Positions 32,480-44,297 are shown, counted from the stretch's first letter. The stretch: 64,000 bases of DNA from Rhipicephalus microplus (GCF_043290135.1 NC_134701.1:63337002-63401001), one strand, 5' to 3'. Translations and numbers: made by a program. The notes: generated from the sequence alone by a model not told the origin.

Positions 32480-35400
32480 CAGTGTGGCCCTTCATTGTCT
32501 TTTGTGTGTTCCCGCTCTCCCAGTAAAGCAGTTGTTAGTTAGTGCTCGTGCTGTGTGACCCCTAATTGTCTGTTGTGTGTTCCCACACTCCCAGTAAAGC
32601 AGTTGTTAGTGAGCGCTCGTGATGTTTGGCCCTTCATATTCTGTTGTGTGTTCCCGCACTCCCAGTGAAGCAGTTGTTAGTGAGCGCTTGTGCTGTGCAG
32701 CCCTTCATTGTGTGTTGTGCGTTCCCGCACTCCCAGTGAACGAGTTGTTAGTGAACGCTCGTGCTGAGTGACCCTTCAATGTCTGTTGTGTGTTCCCGCA
32801 CTCCCAGTAAAGCAGTTGTTAGTGAGCGATCGTGCTGTGTGGCACTTCATTGTTTGTTGGTGTTACCGCACTCCCAGTAAAGCAGTTGTTAGTGAGAGCT
32901 CATGCTGTGCGGCCCTTCATTGTCTGTTGTGTGTTCCCGCACTCCCAGTAAAGCAGTTGTTTGTGAGCGCTCGTGATGTGTGGCCCTTCATTGTCTGTTG
33001 TGTGTTCCCGCACTACCAGTAAAGCAGTTGTTAGAGAGCGCTTGTGTTGTGTGGCCCTTCATTGTGTGTTGTGTGTTCCCGCACTCCCAGTAAACCAGTT
33101 GTTAGTGAACTCTCGTGCTTAGTGGCCCTTCATTGTCTGTTGTGTGTTCCCGTACTCCCAGTAAAGCAGTTGTTAGTGAGCGCTCGTGCTGTGTGGCACT
33201 TCATTGTCTATTGGTGGTTCCATGCTCTCAGTAAAGTAGTTGTTAGTCAGAGCTCATGCTGTGTAGCCCTTCATTGTCTGTTATGTGTAACTCCCAGTAA
33301 AGCAGTTGTTAGTGAGCGCTCGTGCTGTGTGGCACTTCATTGTCTGTTGGTGTTCCCGCACTCCAAGTAAAGCAGTTGTTAGTTAGAGCTCATGCTGTGC
33401 GGCCATTCGTTGTCTGTTGTGTGTTCCCGCACTCCCAGTAAACCAGTTGATAGTGAATGCTCGTGGTGAGTGACCCTTCATTGACTGTTGTGTGTTCCCG
33501 CACTCCCAGTAAACCAGTTGTGAGTGAACGCTCATGTTGTGTGGCTCTGCATCGTCTGTTGCGTGTTCCCGCAATCCCAGTAAAGCCGTTGTTAGTGAGC
33601 GCTCGTGCTGTGTGGCCTTTCATTGTCTGTTGGTGTTCCCGCAGTCTCAGTAAAGCAGTTGTTAGTGAGAGCTCAAGCTGTGCGGCCTTTCATTGTCTGT
33701 TGTGTGTTCCCACACTCCCAGTAAAGCAGCTGTTAGTGAGCACTAGTGATGTGTGGTCCGTCATTGTGTGTTGTGTGTTCCCGGTCTCCCACTGAAGCAG
33801 TTGTTAGTGAGCGCTCGTGCTGTGTGACCCTTCATTGTCTGTTGGTGTTCCCACACGCCCAGTAAAGCAGCTGTTAGTGAGCGCTCGTGATGGTTGGCCC
33901 TTTATTGTGTGTTGTGTGCTCCCGCACTCCCAGTAAAGCAGTTGTTAGTGAGCGCTTGTGCTGTGCGGCCCTTCATTGTGTGTTGTGTGTTCCCGCACTC
34001 CCAGTAAACCATTTGATAGTGAACGCTCGTGCTGAGTGACCCTTTATTGATTGTTGTGTGTTCCCGCACTCCCAGTAAACCAGTTGTGAGTAAACGCTCA
34101 TGCTGTGTGGCCCTGCATCGTCTGTTGCGTGTTCCCGCATTCCCAGTAAAGCAGTTGTTAGTGAGAGCTCGTGCTCTGTGGCCTTTCATTGTCTTTTGGT
34201 GTTCCCGTACTCCCAGTAAAGCAGTTGTTAGTGAGAGCTCATGCTGTGCGGCCCTTCATTGTCTGTTGTGTGTCCCACACTCCCAGTAAAGCAGTTGTTA
34301 GTGAGCGCTCGTGCTCTGTAGCCCTTCATTGTCTGTCATGTGTTCCCGAACTCCCAGTAAAGCAGTTGTTAGTGAGTGCTCGTGCAGTGCGGCCCTTCAT
34401 TGTCTTTTGTGTGTTCCCGCTCTCCCAGTAAAGCAGTTAGTGAGTGCTCGTGCTGTGTGACCCCTAATTGTCTGTTGTGTGTTCCCACACTCCCAGTAAA
34501 GCAGTTGTTAGTGAGCGCTCGTGATGTGTGGCCCTTCATTGTCTGTTGTGTGTTCCCGCACTCCCAGTAAAGCAGTTGTTAGTGAGCGCTTTTGCTGTGC
34601 AGCCCTTCATTGTGTGTTGTGCGTTCCCGCACTCCCAGTAAACCAGTTGTTAGTGAACGCTCGTGCTGAGTGACCCTTCAATGTCTGTTGTGTGTTCCCG
34701 CACTCCCGGTAAAGCAGTTGTTAGTGAGCGCTCGTGCTGTGTGGCACTTCATTGTTTGTTGGTGTTAGCGCACTCCCAGTAAAGCAGTTGTTAGTGAGAG
34801 CTCATGCTGTGCGGCCCTTCATTGTCTGTTGTGTGTTCCCGCACTCCCAGTAAAGCAGTTGTTAGTGAGCGCTCGTGGTGTGTGGCCCTTCATTGTCTGT
34901 TGTGTGTTCCCGCACTACCAGTAAAGCAGTTGTTATTGAGCGCTTGTGCTGTGTGGCCCTTGATTGTGTGGTGTGTGTTCCCGCACTCCCAGTAAACCAG
35001 TTGTTAGTGAACTCTCGTGCTGAGTGGCCCTTCATTGTCTGTTGTGTGTTCCTGTACTCCCAGTAAAGCGGTTTTTAGTGAGCGCTCGTGCTGTGTGGCA
35101 CTTCATTGTCCATTGGTGGTTCCGCGCTCTCAGTAAAGCAGTTGTTAGTCAGAGCTCATGCTGTGTAGCCCTTCATTGTCTGTTGTGTGTTCCCACACTC
35201 CCAGTAAAGGAGTTGTTAGTGAGCGCTCGTGCTGTGTGGCCCTTCATTGTCTGTCGTGTGTTCCCGTACTCCCAGTAAAGTAGTTGTTTGTGCGCGCTGA
35301 TGCTGTGCGGCCCTTCATTGTTTGTTGTGTGTTCCCACACTCCCAGTATAACAGTTGTTAGTGAGCGCTCGTGCTGTGTGGCCCTTCATTGTCTGTTGTG

Positions 35401-36366
35401 TGTACCTGCACTCCCAGTAAAGTAGTTGTTAGTCAGCGCTCGTGCTGTGCGGCCCTTCATTGTCTGTTGTGTGTTCCCGCACTCCCAATAAAGCAGTTGC
35501 TAGTGAGCGCTTGTGCTGTGAGGCCCTTCATTGTCTGTTGTGTGTTCCTACACTCCCAGTAAAGCAGTTGTTAGTGAGTGCTCGTGCACCGTGGCCCTTC
35601 ATTGTCTGTTGTGTGTTCCCGCTCTCCCAGTAAAGCAGTTGTTAGTGAGCGCTCGCGCTGGGTGACCCTTAATTGTATGTTCTGTGTTTCCACACTCCCA
35701 GTAAAGCAGCTGTTAGTGAGCGCTCGTGATGTGTGGCCCTTCATTGTGTGTTGTGTGTTCCCGCACTTTCAGTAAAGCAGTTGTTAGTGAGCGCTTGTGC
35801 TGTGCGTCCCTTTATTGTGTGTTGTGTGTTCCCGCACTCCCAGTAAACCAGTTGATAGTGAACGCTCGTGCTGAGTGACGCTTCATTATCTGTTGTGTGT
35901 TCCCACACTCCCGGTAAAGCGGTTGTTAGTGAGCGCTCGTGCTGTGTGGCACTTCATTGTTTGTTGGTGTTACCGCACTCCCAGTAAAGCAGTTGTTAGT
36001 GAGCGCTTGTGCTGTGCGGCCCTTCATTATCTGATGTGTGTTCCCGCATTCCCAGTAAAGCAGTTGTTAGTGAGCACTTATGCTGTGTGGCCCTTAATTG
36101 CCTGTTGTGTGTTCCCACACTCCCAGTAAAGGAGTTGTTAGTGAGCGCTCGTGCTGTGTGGCCCTTCATTGTCGGTCGTGTGTTCTCGTACTCCCAGTAA
36201 AGTAGTTGTTTGTGCGCGCTGATGCTGTGCGGCCCTTCATTGTTTGTTGTGTGTTCCCACACTCCCAGTAAAACAGTTGTTAGTGAGCACTCGTGCTGTG
36301 TGGCCCTTCATTGTCTGTTGCGTGTACCTGCACTCCCAGTAAAGTCGTTGTTAGTGAGCCCTCGTG
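32480..36366 (+). repeat. Higher-order satellite unit 3, 1062-bp internal deletion (3887 bp)
   Basis: It follows unit 2 up to about 33870, then skips 1062 bp (15 monomers) and resumes with the gatggttggccctttattg monomer. The sequence around the junction (gtgtgacccttcattgtctg to cacacgcccagtaaagcagct) is present at both unit-2 positions 28869-28923 and 29931-29985, so the exchange took place between two like monomers. Confidence 0.9.
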
Positions 36367-39300
36367 CAGTGTGGCCCTTCATTGTCTTTTGTGTGTTCCC
36401 GCTCTCCCAGTAAAGCAGTTGTTAGTTAGTGCTCGTGCTGTGTGACCCCTAATTGTCTGTTGTGTGTTCCCACACTCCCAGTAAAGCAGTTGTTAGTGAG
36501 CGCTCGTGATGTTTGGCCCTTCATATTCTGTTGTGTGTTCCCGCACTCCCAGTGAAGCAGTTGTTAGTGAGCGCTTGTGCTGTGCAGCCCTTCATTGTGT
36601 GTTGTGCGTTCCCGCACTCCCAGTGAACGAGTTGTTAGTGAACGCTCGTGCTGAGTGACCCTTCAATGTCTGTTGTGTGTTCCCGCACTCCCAGTAAAGC
36701 AGTTGTTAGTGAGCGATCGTGCTGTGTGGCACTTCATTGTTTGTTGGTGTTACCGCACTCCCAGTAAAGCAGTTGTTAGTGAGAGCTCATGCTGTGCGGC
36801 CCTTCATTGTCTGTTGTGTGTTCCCGCACTCCCAGTAAAGCAGTTGTTTGTGAGCGCTCGTGATGTGTGGCCCTTCATTGTCTGTTGTGTGTTCCCGCAC
36901 TACCAGTAAAGCAGTTGTTAGAGAGCGCTTGTGTTGTGTGGCCCTTCATTGTGTGTTGTGTGTTCCCGCACTCCCAGTAAACCAGTTGTTAGTGAACTCT
37001 CGTGCTTAGTGGCCCTTCATTGTCTGTTGTGTGTTCCCGTACTCCCAGTAAAGCAGTTGTTAGTGAGCGCTCGTGCTGTGTGGCACTTCATTGTCTATTG
37101 GTGGTTCCATGCTCTCAGTAAAGTAGTTGTTAGTCAGAGCTCATGCTGTGTAGCCCTTCATTGTCTGTTATGTGTAACTCCCAGTAAAGCAGTTGTTAGT
37201 GAGCGCTCGTGCTGTGTGGCACTTCATTGTCTGTTGGTGTTCCCGCACTCCAAGTAAAGCAGTTGTTAGTTAGAGCTCATGCTGTGCGGCCATTCGTTGT
37301 CTGTTGTGTGTTCCCGCACTCCCAGTAAACCAGTTGATAGTGAATGCTCGTGGTGAGTGACCCTTCATTGACTGTTGTGTGTTCCCGCACTCCCAGTAAA
37401 CCAGTTGTGAGTGAACGCTCATGTTGTGTGGCTCTGCATCGTCTGTTGCGTGTTCCCGCAATCCCAGTAAAGCCGTTGTTAGTGAGCGCTCGTGCTGTGT
37501 GGCCTTTCATTGTCTGTTGGTGTTCCCGCAGTCTCAGTAAAGCAGTTGTTAGTGAGAGCTCAAGCTGTGCGGCCTTTCATTGTCTGTTGTGTGTTCCCAC
37601 ACTCCCAGTAAAGCAGCTGTTAGTGAGCACTAGTGATGTGTGGTCCGTCATTGTGTGTTGTGTGTTCCCGGTCTCCCACTGAAGCAGTTGTTAGTGAGCG
37701 CTCGTGCTGTGTGACCCTTCATTGTCTGTTGGTGTTCCCACACGCCCAGTAAAGCAGCTCTGAGTGAGCGCTCGTGATGTGTGGCCCTTCATTGTGTGTT
37801 GTTTGCTCCCGCACTCCCGGTAAAGCAGTTGTTAGTGAGAGCTTGTGCTGTGCGGCCCTTCATTGTGTGTTGTGTGTTCCTGCACTCCCAGTAAACCAGT
37901 TGATAGTGAACGCTCGTGCTGAGTGACCCTTCATTGACTGTTGTGTGTTCCCGCACTCCCAGTAAACCAGTTGTGAGTGAACGCTCGTGCTGTGTAGCCC
38001 TTCATTGTCTGTTATGTGTTCCCGCACTCCCAGTAAAGCAGTTGTTAGTGAGTGTTCGTGCACTGTGGCCCTTCATTGTCTGTTGTGTGTTCTCGCACTC
38101 CCAGTAAAGCAGTTGTTTGTGAGCGCTCGTGCTGTGTAGCCCTTCATTGTCTGTTGTGTGTTCCCACACTCCCAGTAAAGTAGTTGTTAGTGAGCGCTCG
38201 TGCTGTGTAGCCCTCCATTGTCTGTTATGTGTTCTCGAACTCACAGTAAAGCAGTTGTTAGTGAGTGCTCGTGCAGTGTGGCCCTTCATTGTCTGTTGTG
38301 TGTTCCCGCTCTCCCAGTAAAGCAGTTGTTAGTGAGTGCTCGTGCTGTGTGACCCTTGAATGTCTGTTGTGTGTTTCCACACTCCCAGTAAAGCAGTTGT
38401 TAGTGAGCGCTCGTGATGTGTGGCCCTTCATTGTCTGTTGTGTGTTTCCGCACTCCCGGTAAAGCAGTTGTTAGTGAGCGCTTGTGCTGTGCGGCCCTTC
38501 ATTGTGTGTTGTGCGTACCGCACTCCCAGTAAACCAGTTGTTAGTGAACGCTCGTGCTGAGTGACCCTTCATTGACTGTTGTGTGTTCCCGCACTCCCAG
38601 TAAACCAGTTGTGAGTGAACGCTCATGTTGTGTGGCCCTGCATCGTCTGTTTTGTGTTCCCGCATTCCCAGTAAAGCCGTTGTTAGTGAGCGCTCGTGCT
38701 GTGTGGCCTTTCATTGTCTGTTGGTGTCCCCGCAGTCCCAGTAAAGCAGTTGTTAGTGAGAGCTCATGCTGTGTGACCCTTCATTGTCTGTTGGTGTTCC
38801 CACACGCCCAGTAAAGCAGCTGTTAGTGAGCGCTCGTGATGGTTGGCCCTTTATTGTGTGTTGTGTGCTCCCGCACTCCCAGTAAAGCAGTTGTTAGTGA
38901 GCGCTTGTGCTGTGCGGCCCTTCATTGTGTGTTGTGTGTTCCCGCACTCCCAGTAAACCATTTGATAGTGAACGCTCGTGCTGAGTGACCCTTTATTGAT
39001 TGTTGTGTGTTCCCGCACTCCCAGTAAACCAGTTGTGAGTAAACGCTCATGCTGTGTGGCCCTGCATCGTCTGTTGCGTGTTCCCGCATTCCCAGTAAAG
39101 CAGTTGTTAGTGAGAGCTCGTGCTCTGTGGCCTTTCATTGTCTTTTGGTGTTCCCGTACTCCCAGTAAAGCAGTTGTTAGTGAGAGCTCATGCTGTGCGG
39201 CCCTTCATTGTCTGTTGTGTGTCCCACACTCCCAGTAAAGCAGTTGTTAGTGAGCGCTCGTGCTCTGTAGCCCTTCATTGTCTGTCATGTGTTCCCGAAC

Positions 39301-41318
39301 TCCCAGTAAAGCAGTTGTTAGTGAGTGCTCGTGCAGTGCGGCCCTTCATTGTCTTTTGTGTGTTCCCGCTCTCCCAGTAAAGCAGTTGTTAGTGAGTGCT
39401 CGTGCTGTGTGACCCCTAATTGTCTGTTGTGTGTTCCCACACTCCCAGTAAAGCAGTTGTTAGTGAGCGCTCGTGATGTGTGGCCCTTCATTGTCTGTTG
39501 TGTGTTCCCGCACTCCCAGTAAAGCAGTTGTTAGTGAGCGCTTTTGCTGTGCAGCCCTTCATTGTGTGTTGTGCGTTCCCGCACTCCCAGTAAACCAGTT
39601 GTTAGTGAACGCTCGTGCTGAGTGACCCTTCAATGTCTGTTGTGTGTTCCCGCACTCCCGGTAAAGCAGTTGTTAGTGAGCGCTCGTGCTGTGTGGCACT
39701 TCATTGTTTGTTGGTGTTAGCGCACTCCCAGTAAAGCAGTTGTTAGTGAGAGCTCATGCTGTGCGGCCCTTCATTGTCTGTTGTGTGTTCCCGCACTCCC
39801 AGTAAAGCAGTTGTTAGTGAGCGCTCGTGGTGTGTGGCCCTTCATTGTCTGTTGTGTGTTCCCGCACTACCAGTAAAGCAGTTGTTATTGAGCGCTTGTG
39901 CTGTGTGGCCCTTGATTGTGTGGTGTGTGTTCCCGCACTCCCAGTAAACCAGTTGTTAGTGAACTCTCGTGCTGAGTGGCCCTTCATTGTCTGTTGTGTG
40001 TTCCTGTACTCCCAGTAAAGCGGTTTTTAGTGAGCGCTCGTGCTGTGTGGCACTTCATTGTCCATTGGTGGTTCCGCGCTCTCAGTAAAGCAGTTGTTAG
40101 TCAGAGCTCATGCTGTGTAGCCCTTCATTGTCTGTTGTGTGTTCCCACACTCCCAGTAAAGGAGTTGTTAGTGAGCGCTCGTGCTGTGTGGCCCTTCATT
40201 GTCTGTCGTGTGTTCCCGTACTCCCAGTAAAGTAGTTGTTTGTGCGCGCTGATGCTGTGCGGCCCTTCATTGTTTGTTGTGTGTTCCCACACTCCCAGTA
40301 TAACAGTTGTTAGTGAGCGCTCGTGCTGTGTGGCCCTTCATTGTCTGTTGTGTGTACCTGCACTCCCAGTAAAGTAGTTGTTAGTCAGCGCTCGTGCTGT
40401 GCGGCCCTTCATTGTCTGTTGTGTGTTCCCGCACTCCCAATAAAGCAGTTGCTAGTGAGCGCTTGTGCTGTGAGGCCCTTCATTGTCTGTTGTGTGTTCC
40501 TACACTCCCAGTAAAGCAGTTGTTAGTGAGTGCTCGTGCACCGTGGCCCTTCATTGTCTGTTGTGTGTTCCCGCTCTCCCAGTAAAGCAGTTGTTAGTGA
40601 GCGCTCGCGCTGGGTGACCCTTAATTGTATGTTCTGTGTTTCCACACTCCCAGTAAAGCAGCTGTTAGTGAGCGCTCGTGATGTGTGGCCCTTCATTGTG
40701 TGTTGTGTGTTCCCGCACTTTCAGTAAAGCAGTTGTTAGTGAGCGCTTGTGCTGTGCGTCCCTTTATTGTGTGTTGTGTGTTCCCGCACTCCCAGTAAAC
40801 CAGTTGATAGTGAACGCTCGTGCTGAGTGACGCTTCATTATCTGTTGTGTGTTCCCACACTCCCGGTAAAGCGGTTGTTAGTGAGCGCTCGTGCTGTGTG
40901 GCACTTCATTGTTTGTTGGTGTTACCGCACTCCCAGTAAAGCAGTTGTTAGTGAGCGCTTGTGCTGTGCGGCCCTTCATTATCTGATGTGTGTTCCCGCA
41001 TTCCCAGTAAAGCAGTTGTTAGTGAGCACTTATGCTGTGTGGCCCTTAATTGCCTGTTGTGTGTTCCCACACTCCCAGTAAAGGAGTTGTTAGTGAGCGC
41101 TCGTGCTGTGTGGCCCTTCATTGTCGGTCGTGTGTTCTCGTACTCCCAGTAAAGTAGTTGTTTGTGCGCGCTGATGCTGTGCGGCCCTTCATTGTTTGTT
41201 GTGTGTTCCCACACTCCCAGTAAAACAGTTGTTAGTGAGCACTCGTGCTGTGTGGCCCTTCATTGTCTGTTGCGTGTACCTGCACTCCCAGTAAAGTCGT
41301 TGTTAGTGAGCCCTCGTG
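36367..41318 (+). repeat. Higher-order satellite unit 4 (4952 bp)
   Basis: It is complete and holds the segment deleted from unit 3. It differs from units 1-3 by three extra bases at about 39384-39390 (aagcagttgttag in place of aagcagttag), which is the monomer-consensus state. Homology to the unit end stops at 41319-41320, where ordinary monomers take over for about 180 bp before the array ends. Confidence 0.9.
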
Positions 41319-41500
41319 CTGTGCGGCCCTTCATTGTCTGTTGTGTGTTCCCGCATTTCCAATAAAGCAGTTGCTAGTGAGCGCTCGTGCTGTGAGGCCC
41401 TTCATTATCTGTTGTGTGTTCCTGCACTCCCAGTAAAGCAGTTGTTAGTGAGTGCTCGTGCTGTGCGGCCCTTCATTGTCTGTCCTGTGTTAGCAGAGAA

Positions 41501-41577
41501 GTTAGTGAGCGCTTGTTCTGTGTGTCTCTCCTCGGCGTGTTGGGCGTTCCTACGCTTCCTGTTCGCTGAACGAATAT
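41501..41577. repeat. Right inverted edge of the satellite array
   Basis: A degenerate final monomer (gttagtgagcgcttgttctg onward) is followed by cctgttcgctgaacgaatat at 41558-41577. Its reverse complement matches the left edge at 17722-17793. An atagccacca decamer directly after it (41576-41585) also occurs at 17675-17684, outside the left edge. Confidence 0.75.
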
Positions 41578-41585
41578 AGCCACCA

Positions 41586-43660
41586 GTAAAGCTCAGCCTA
41601 TAGTTTGCGTCTCTCTCGATCTTTCGAAGCCCTCAGCAAAAGGTAGAAATCACAGGCAGTGCGATTGCGGAACTAGCAGAGCTACGAACGTCCTTTGGTG
41701 TATGCCGAGTGATACACATAGTTTGTTGTAATATTTTAGCACTATTTTTATTCATGGGTAATACCTGTCTAGGCTACCACTCCATTTTCACTCTAAGCAT
41801 TTGTTGAGCCAATCTTCTTGGTATTGATTTGATTTTTAGACAGCATTTGTTACTATCATAACCATTTTGTTTAGGCCTCTGTTCATTTTGTTTCAGTGGA
41901 TGCAACTCGTAGTTAGGTTCATCAAAACACGTACAGAATATTATGCGTTGTGATGTGTTTTTGCATTTAGTAGTTACTAGTATGTTTCCTAAAGCTAAAT
42001 TTGCTGCCAGAAACCTAGTCAGGGGATTGCTCAGTATTTAGTTGTGTCCCCCTAGGTAATATTGTATGCAGTTCAGCCTAAACGAAGCAAACCGAAGTAA
42101 TTCTTTGTGTTTAAGGCTGCTCCTACTGGTCTGATCAAATCCTGGAGGTATCACAGCAAGAAAAATGTCGACATTATATTTACTCTCGCATTCAATCGCA
42201 GTTATATATAAGCACGTGCACGCAGGGGTTCACCCTTTTCTAATCATCCAAAGGAGAGAACTCATTTTTCCGCTCACCTTTACTTTGTTCGACATTAACC
42301 CTCATGTTTCGATGCACGGAGTTTGGCTATGTAGTTGTTTTTTACTATACAGGCGGCCAAGGACCTTCGTGGTTGTAGTGATGTTTACTTCCTACTTTTT
42401 CCCAGGAAAGACGGAGACAAGCCGGAGATGGAAAGCTCCCTCAGGAAAGCCGGGGATGGACGAAAGGTGTCCGTGAGAAGCCCCTCATCGGGTTATTTTG
42501 ATTTCTACATCCATTCCGGAGCTGGTTTTCGTTCGAACTCTACCAAAGAGGATGCGGGGGGAGGGTGCTGTAATAAATCTTTTCCCCCTCCCTCTTAATG
42601 AAGAACCTTCTCGCGCACCTGCGATCACAGGAATGCATATGGCTTTGAGAATTCGCTGGTATGCTTGTTGTAACATTGTTGAGATGTTACGGGGAGATGA
42701 CAGAGGAGTTTACTTGCGATATTGCCACGCGTAAATGCCAGGGGCGAGGAAGATAAAACCAGCGAATAAGATTTAGGCCGTGCGATTTCGAACAAGTGTA
42801 ATCCCCTGACCTCCGGCCGTTCGTATATGTGGTCCGTACCATAGCATTTTTGCCTTAATTATTCTGTTGGCTAGCTGTCGGCTTTAATAGGAAAGTGAGA
42901 ACCAGTGCCAACAAGAGTTATCACTTCATGGCCGTCAATGTGAACGACGAGTTCAGCACTGTTGACTTTGGTTACATTGGTAGTTGTCACATACGTCGCA
43001 TTTGTCATTAACATCGTCTTCGGCGTTGGCGGCTTCTAGTTGTCGTTCGTCGTAATGGGGGTTATTTGGAGTTCTCATTATTCGAACGTTTCCCCCACCC
43101 CTGAGGTAGCTGCATCGAGATTCCCCGTCGCGGGCTACGTAACCTGGATCTGGCGACGTCCTTAGATCAGTGACTGTTCGGCAAGCTGTAGCGAGCAGGA
43201 CATGGAGAACGTCAACTTGCGGGGTTATCTTGCTGGGTATGTTCGGATCTTGCGGCGTTATGTTCAGAGGAACATTGTTGTTTGCTCTCGGAGCATCAAG
43301 CATAGCGTAATTGGGATAGCAAGGAAATCTTGAGTACTGAGCATCACAATAGCGTAAAACGTTGTAGACGTGCTCTACTCAGTCGCAATCAAGGCACACT
43401 GGTCGGTGGTCAGTGGTATGCCACAAATTGGTCTTACGACTAGTAGAATAGTAGCAATCCACCACGAATCTATCTTTCAGTGTTCGGATTCATGTTGGCC
43501 ATACTGCAAACTTCGTGACACTGAGATCAGCGGCGTTGGTAGAGTCGACGGTGATGAGATCGGCTCTGTAAGTAGGGTTAGGGTGGCCTAAACTTTGGAA
43601 GTGGTGGTGTAGAAGGTGCGATACCGTGTTTCGGGAAGCACAACCGTAAGTAAGATGTCG
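41586..43660. other. Anonymous DNA right of the array
   Basis: No recognised gene or repeat. A 116-codon minus frame (42953-43303) and 103- and 87-codon plus frames (42165-42598) are mixed in composition, but I cannot assign any of them to a family, and no splice context stands out. Confidence 0.35.
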
Positions 43661-43661
43661 T

Positions 43662-43852
43662 GGCACATCATTCAATCGTCATCATCAGCCTGACTACGTC
43701 CACTGCAGGACAAAGGTCTCTCTGATGTTTCGCGAGTTAACCCGGTCCTGTACTTGCTGCTGCCAATTTATACCCACAAACTTCTTAATCTCATCTGCCC
43801 ACCTAACCTTCTGTCTCTCCCTAACCCGCTTTCCTTCTCTGGGCACATCATT
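43662..43852. repeat. 11-bp target-site duplication flanking a LINE insertion
   Basis: The perfect copies of ggcacatcatt are at 43662-43672 and 43842-43852. Confidence 0.85.
43673..43841 (-). mobile_element. 5'-truncated RTE-type LINE 3' end (169 bp)
   Basis: On minus it encodes the extreme C-terminus of an RTE-like polyprotein (RQKVRWADEIKKFVGINWQQ, then QDRVNSRNIRETFVLQWT) followed by a short 3' end with gatgatgac triplets. It matches the end of the LINE at 55520-55660. With the flanking duplication this is a clear target-primed insertion that was aborted early. Confidence 0.9.
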
Positions 43853-44297
43853 ATAGCCCGACAAACAGCCTGATGGACCTTTTCTTAGACATAGTCTCAA
43901 ACGACACAGTCGCTGTCGGCTTGGTTTGTTGAATTAAACCAAGGTGCCCAAGCTCGTCTCGAAGGTTCTCCTGGATGACTTTCCGCAGAGGCTTGTCGTT
44001 GCTCACAGCCTTAATTGCTACAGAATTGATAATATTATGCTTTAGGTTTTGGTGCGGCAAGGGCTCTTCAATTGCTGTGGTTTGATGGTTGAACTCAGCT
44101 ACCAATGTCCGTGGATTTTTGACAAGCCTAGCAGCAGTTGCTCCTTCACTGCTCGCATGAGATATCATGACCTTGTTTCTTCTGCCATCAGAACCTGCTT
44201 TGCGGAAAAGGCGGGGCCATGTCTTTGGCGAACATGGCAACGCTCTTGCCTGGTCTCGCAAAAGATGTTGCACTTTCTGTCTTCTGTAGACACCCAT
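43851..44297 (-). CDS. Hypothetical 148-codon ORF
   Basis: This ATG-initiated frame has a basic, non-repetitive composition (RRQKVQHLLRDQARAL, IQENLRDELGHLGLIQQT). Its final codons run into the LINE target site at 43851. I do not recognise a family, and no splice or polyadenylation signal was identified. It may be an exon or an old transposon fragment. An overlapping 115-codon plus frame makes chance possible. Confidence 0.25.
   Translation of the reverse strand: MGVYRRQKVQHLLRDQARALPCSPKTWPRLFRKAGSDGRRNKVMISHASSEGATAARLVKNPRTLVAEFNHQTTAIEEPLPHQNLKHNIINSVAIKAVSNDKPLRKVIQENLRDELGHLGLIQQTKPTATVSFETMSKKRSIRLFVGL

Larger units (their letters stand above)
17796..41540 (+). repeat. Satellite array of a ~71-bp monomer, about 330 copies
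   Basis: The monomer reads cccgcactcccagtaaagca, then gttgttagtgagcgctcgtg, then ctgtgtggcccttcattgtc, then tgttgtgtgtt. That is 71 bp, with 70- and 67-bp variants that lack a base in the TG run or a tgt in gttgttag. Variants include aaaccag for aaagcag, gatgtg for gctgtg, and gtgttcccac for gtgttcccgc. All monomers run in the same direction. Because 71 is not a multiple of three, every monomer shifts frame, which produces dozens of short frames (CCVALHCLL-like on plus, NNCFTGSAGTHN-like on minus) that are not genes. About 17796-22581 is more heterogeneous; 22582-41318 is in higher-order units. Confidence 0.97.

Noticed and set aside
17796..41540. Dozens of 60-114-codon ORFs with Cys/Leu/Val-rich (plus) or Asn/Thr/His-rich (minus) proteins in the satellite
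   Set aside because: The monomer is 71 bp, so frames rotate every copy and TAA in cagtaaag ends them regularly. The proteins are translations of one repeat in several phases on both strands, with no start context or codon-level conservation.
17796..41540. CRISPR array
   Set aside because: The repeats are contiguous 71-bp units with no unique spacers, in a eukaryotic context and without cas genes.
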